Source of the DNA: Lactiplantibacillus pingfangensis
GTDB taxonomy: Bacteria; Bacillota; Bacilli; Lactobacillales; Lactobacillaceae
Direction: 5' to 3'
Length of the DNA stretch: 64,000 bases
Assembly: GCF_005404945.1 (NCBI RefSeq)
Contig: NZ_BJDG01000008.1
Coordinates: forward strand, 51,350 to 115,349
This document shows positions 61,961 through 64,000 of this stretch, piece after piece; position 1 is the stretch's first letter, and each line of letters starts with the position of its first letter. Below the pieces are notes generated by a model, which ran no database searches, was not told the DNA's origin, and saw nothing but the letters and a program-made list of their open reading frames with translations. The position numbers and the translations under genes are program-made.

Positions 61961-62908
61961 ATGAAAAAAACAACTCGGATTAACACGGAAATGCGTTATA
62001 TCAACAATCGACAACAATTTACCATTCCGGATTTAATGGCCGAATTTGAGATTTCTCGCAGTACGGCCGGGCGCGATGTCGCTGCGATTCAAGAATTGGG
62101 CATGCCCTTAGTCTCAACTGTTGGCCCGGATGGCGGTTTTTCGGTCATGCGCAACCAATTACTGCCTGCGGTTCAATTTAATACTGACGAGTTAAAGGCC
62201 TTGTTTGTGAGTTTTATGGCTACGACCAACCAACAGCTGCCTTTTTTACAGAATCGGCAAACTCTGACCGAAAAATTACTGGCAATCGCGTCACAAACGC
62301 AGCAAGACAGCCTAATTGCCTTACAACAATTGTTGCGTTTTGAACAGACTAATCCACGTAATACCCAGTTATTAGAGTTAACGGATACTGGCAGCCCACT
62401 ACTGCGGCAAGTGATCACGACGAGTTTACAAACCCGCCATTTGCAGCTCACCTGGCAAAATGGCGTGACCGACGAGATTTATTTGCAATATTTAGGTCAC
62501 CAACAAGCGAGTTGGCGCTTATTCTTCTACAGTTTGACTAAGCAGCAAGTCAAAAATTTGCCGTTAGATCAAGTTAAAACGATCGCCCCGATTGCGACTG
62601 ACTTAGACTTAACCAGCATGGAAACAAAGATTAAGCAAGCCACCCCAACGCCAACGATCACACTTAAATTAGGACCACACGCGATCGCGCAATTCAACCG
62701 TTACCATCAATTAGCCGACCAGCTTGAATATTTAGATCCCTTTGAACAAAGTGCACGGTACGAAACCTATTTGGATTTGAATGACCAACCAGCAGTGGCC
62801 AATTTTATTGACTGGTTCCTCTTTCTCGGCACAGATGTGCAAGTCCTCAAGTTACCAAGTAGGTTAAATAATCAGATCCAGCAACGACTCCGTGATGGGC
62901 TAAACTAG
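61961..62908 (+). CDS. YafY-type HTH/WYL-like transcriptional regulator
   Basis: About 315 residues. The N-terminal HTH_11 is TEMRYINNRQQFTIPDLMAE followed by FEISRSTAGRDVAAI and the MPLVSTVGPDGGFSV wing, as in YafY/DeoR-like proteins. The C-terminal half is a WYL-type domain with weak conservation. AAGGAGCAACTA sets the ATG at 61961, 18 codons inside the longer frame. Such regulators often control the divergent gene, here the GyrI-like protein. Confidence 0.85.
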   Translation: MKKTTRINTEMRYINNRQQFTIPDLMAEFEISRSTAGRDVAAIQELGMPLVSTVGPDGGFSVMRNQLLPAVQFNTDELKALFVSFMATTNQQLPFLQNRQTLTEKLLAIASQTQQDSLIALQQLLRFEQTNPRNTQLLELTDTGSPLLRQVITTSLQTRHLQLTWQNGVTDEIYLQYLGHQQASWRLFFYSLTKQQVKNLPLDQVKTIAPIATDLDLTSMETKIKQATPTPTITLKLGPHAIAQFNRYHQLADQLEYLDPFEQSARYETYLDLNDQPAVANFIDWFLFLGTDVQVLKLPSRLNNQIQQRLRDGLN

Positions 62909-63144
62909 TGGTTGTTGTGGGTTTGATTTTGGTCTGAGTTTTTAGTTAAAGTAACAGGTTACTAGTGTGATTGATTGCACCAAGCCGTTGCCGGTTTTAA
63001 TTTAGCATACTGAACCCCGCTTGCGATGTAAAGTGAAAAAACACGGTCATCCGTTGCGCTGACTTCCGTACAAATTAGTCACTTTAACAGCTTTCGATCG
63101 GATTAATTGCTATACTTACTAGTAGGAAATTAACGGAATGGTGC

Positions 63145-63984
63145 GTGAACTTATTGCAGAAATTACAAAATTCTTTTTTGGACTTTTCGATTGCGACCTT
63201 AAATTTTTTGGCCAACATCGGGATTGTGCTACCGTATGTCTTGATTTTATTTAAGTATCAATCGTCTCATAGTGTGACTTATTTAATTGCCATTATTGTC
63301 TTCTATATCGCCCGGGCTGCGAGCATCTTCTCCACGAAGCGCCTCGGCTTGAAATCTAGCACCTATCTACTGCTGTGTCTCTGGTTGGGTGTAATCGGGA
63401 GCTTAATCTATAGCGTGACCACCAGTTTACCTTGGTTAGTATTTGGTGGTCTCTGTCTAGGCTATACTTCAGCAAACATTTGGCCATACTACCTCACGAT
63501 CAAGTTACACTTGACCACGAGCACCGACTTTAAATTAAAGCGCCTTTACTGGTTGATTTTCGCTGGATTAGGCTTGCTCTTCGTGGCTGACTTCAGCTTC
63601 GATCTCCATTATCAGCTGGCCTTCGTAATTTTAGGCTTACTCTTTCTGGCGGCAATCCCGGCCGGTCGACTGTTGAATGGCTTTTCGATGGCCTTTTATG
63701 AGGCTCATACCATTACTGAACGTCGACCAATCAAGCCATGGCGGGTGCTGGGCTTCATTGTTCTTTTTGGGTTAATGGGCGGTTTGACCTTACTACGCAA
63801 GATCAGCCTGTCAATTGCCTTACCAGTCGTCTTAGGCGGCGTAGTTCTGGCCATTCTCCTGCTCAACCTTGAACTGGCAGCCGATTGGCATGCGATGCCA
63901 GCTAATAAACTACGCATCGTTAATAAAGTGAACCCCCAAGGTTGGACAGAAAAATCCAATTTTGGGGGTTTCATTTATGAGTAA
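63145..63984 (+). CDS. Multi-pass membrane protein of unknown function
   Basis: 279 residues with about eight hydrophobic helices (LANIGIVLPYVLILFKY, TYLIAIIVFYIARAASIF, and others to VVLGGVVLAILLLNLELA). There is no signature of a known transporter family. The GTG start has only a weak RBS. An intrinsic terminator-like hairpin lies inside the last codons, and an ATG at 63978 overlaps the stop, so the next gene may begin there. The 62909-63144 gap before it shows no gene. Confidence 0.6.
   Translation: MNLLQKLQNSFLDFSIATLNFLANIGIVLPYVLILFKYQSSHSVTYLIAIIVFYIARAASIFSTKRLGLKSSTYLLLCLWLGVIGSLIYSVTTSLPWLVFGGLCLGYTSANIWPYYLTIKLHLTTSTDFKLKRLYWLIFAGLGLLFVADFSFDLHYQLAFVILGLLFLAAIPAGRLLNGFSMAFYEAHTITERRPIKPWRVLGFIVLFGLMGGLTLLRKISLSIALPVVLGGVVLAILLLNLELAADWHAMPANKLRIVNKVNPQGWTEKSNFGGFIYE
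63931..63975 (+). terminator. Terminator-like hairpin inside the 3' end of the membrane protein gene
   Basis: A 15-bp stem with two G-U pairs (63931-63945 with 63956-63970, arms AACCCCCAAGGTTGG and CCAATTTTGGGGGTT), 10-nt loop, then TCATTTAT. It precedes the stop codon at 63982. Confidence 0.7.
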
Positions 63985-64000
63985 ATTTAATTTCGATTTT

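Noticed and set aside
1..64000. CRISPR arrays, tRNA or rRNA genes, intact prophage or IS transposase
   Set aside because: Reading both strands I found no regularly spaced repeats, no tRNA-like cloverleaf or rRNA sequence, and no transposase or phage structural gene.

Overview
The window looks like the replication-terminus region of a Lactobacillaceae chromosome, most likely Lactiplantibacillus (the L. plantarum group). Pointers are the low-to-moderate GC, the TTG/GTG starts behind strong AGGAGG-type ribosome binding sites, the gene order recQ-LysM-cmk-rpsA-der-hup, the block trmFO-xerC-hslV-hslU, parE-parC, and a tarIJKL-type wall teichoic acid cluster. The species call is inference from gene content; no database was consulted.

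Layout. 1-20.7 kb: plus-strand housekeeping genes: a ypbB-like fragment, recQ, a LysM protein, cmk, an S1 protein, der, hup, a TPR protein, a HAD phosphatase, dapB-cca, a small conserved protein, an ABC-F ATPase, thyA-folA, degV, and a ypmR/ypmS/UPF0346/ctpA run. 20.7-24.4 kb: an AT-rich accessory insert. It holds a three-gene toxin-antitoxin-SecB-like chaperone (TAC) module, a 204-bp duplicated ctpA 3' end and a yefM-yoeB pair. 24.4-43.3 kb: rbgA-rnhB-dprA-topA-trmFO-xerC-hslVU, an aldose epimerase, plsY (minus strand), parE-parC behind a LexA-type box, a LysR regulator, ppaC, an orphan AbrB/MazE-like gene and msrB. 43.3-45.1 kb: a UPF0346 paralogue, a degenerate tyrosine recombinase and a near-canonical XerCD dif site at 44904-44931. 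45.1-60.5 kb: mostly minus-strand genes: a hydrolase, a broken alcohol dehydrogenase, an NAD-binding protein, a DUF2255 protein with a divergent LysR gene, a UvrA-like ATPase, two membrane glycosyltransferase-type genes, a GNAT and tarI-tarJ-tarK-tarL. 60.7-64 kb: a MarR regulator, a GyrI-like protein with a divergent WYL/HTH regulator, and a multi-pass membrane protein.

The coding-strand switch at about 43-45 kb coincides with dif. This fits two replication forks meeting there, with highly expressed genes co-directional with replication on each side. XerC, topoisomerase IV and the HslVU protease all lie within 15 kb of dif.

The least explained features are RNA-like. Two non-coding stretches, 9208-9586 and 12426-12713, 3.2 kb apart, fold into the same architecture. 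They share conserved loop and junction sequences, but their long helices are rewritten while staying paired. G-U pairs favour transcription from the plus strand. I know no named family that fits. A second helix-rich domain (8956-9129) precedes the first copy, and an unidentified leader with a terminator precedes the GDSL hydrolase gene. The TAC module, flanked by copies of the ctpA 3' end, is the clearest accessory system.
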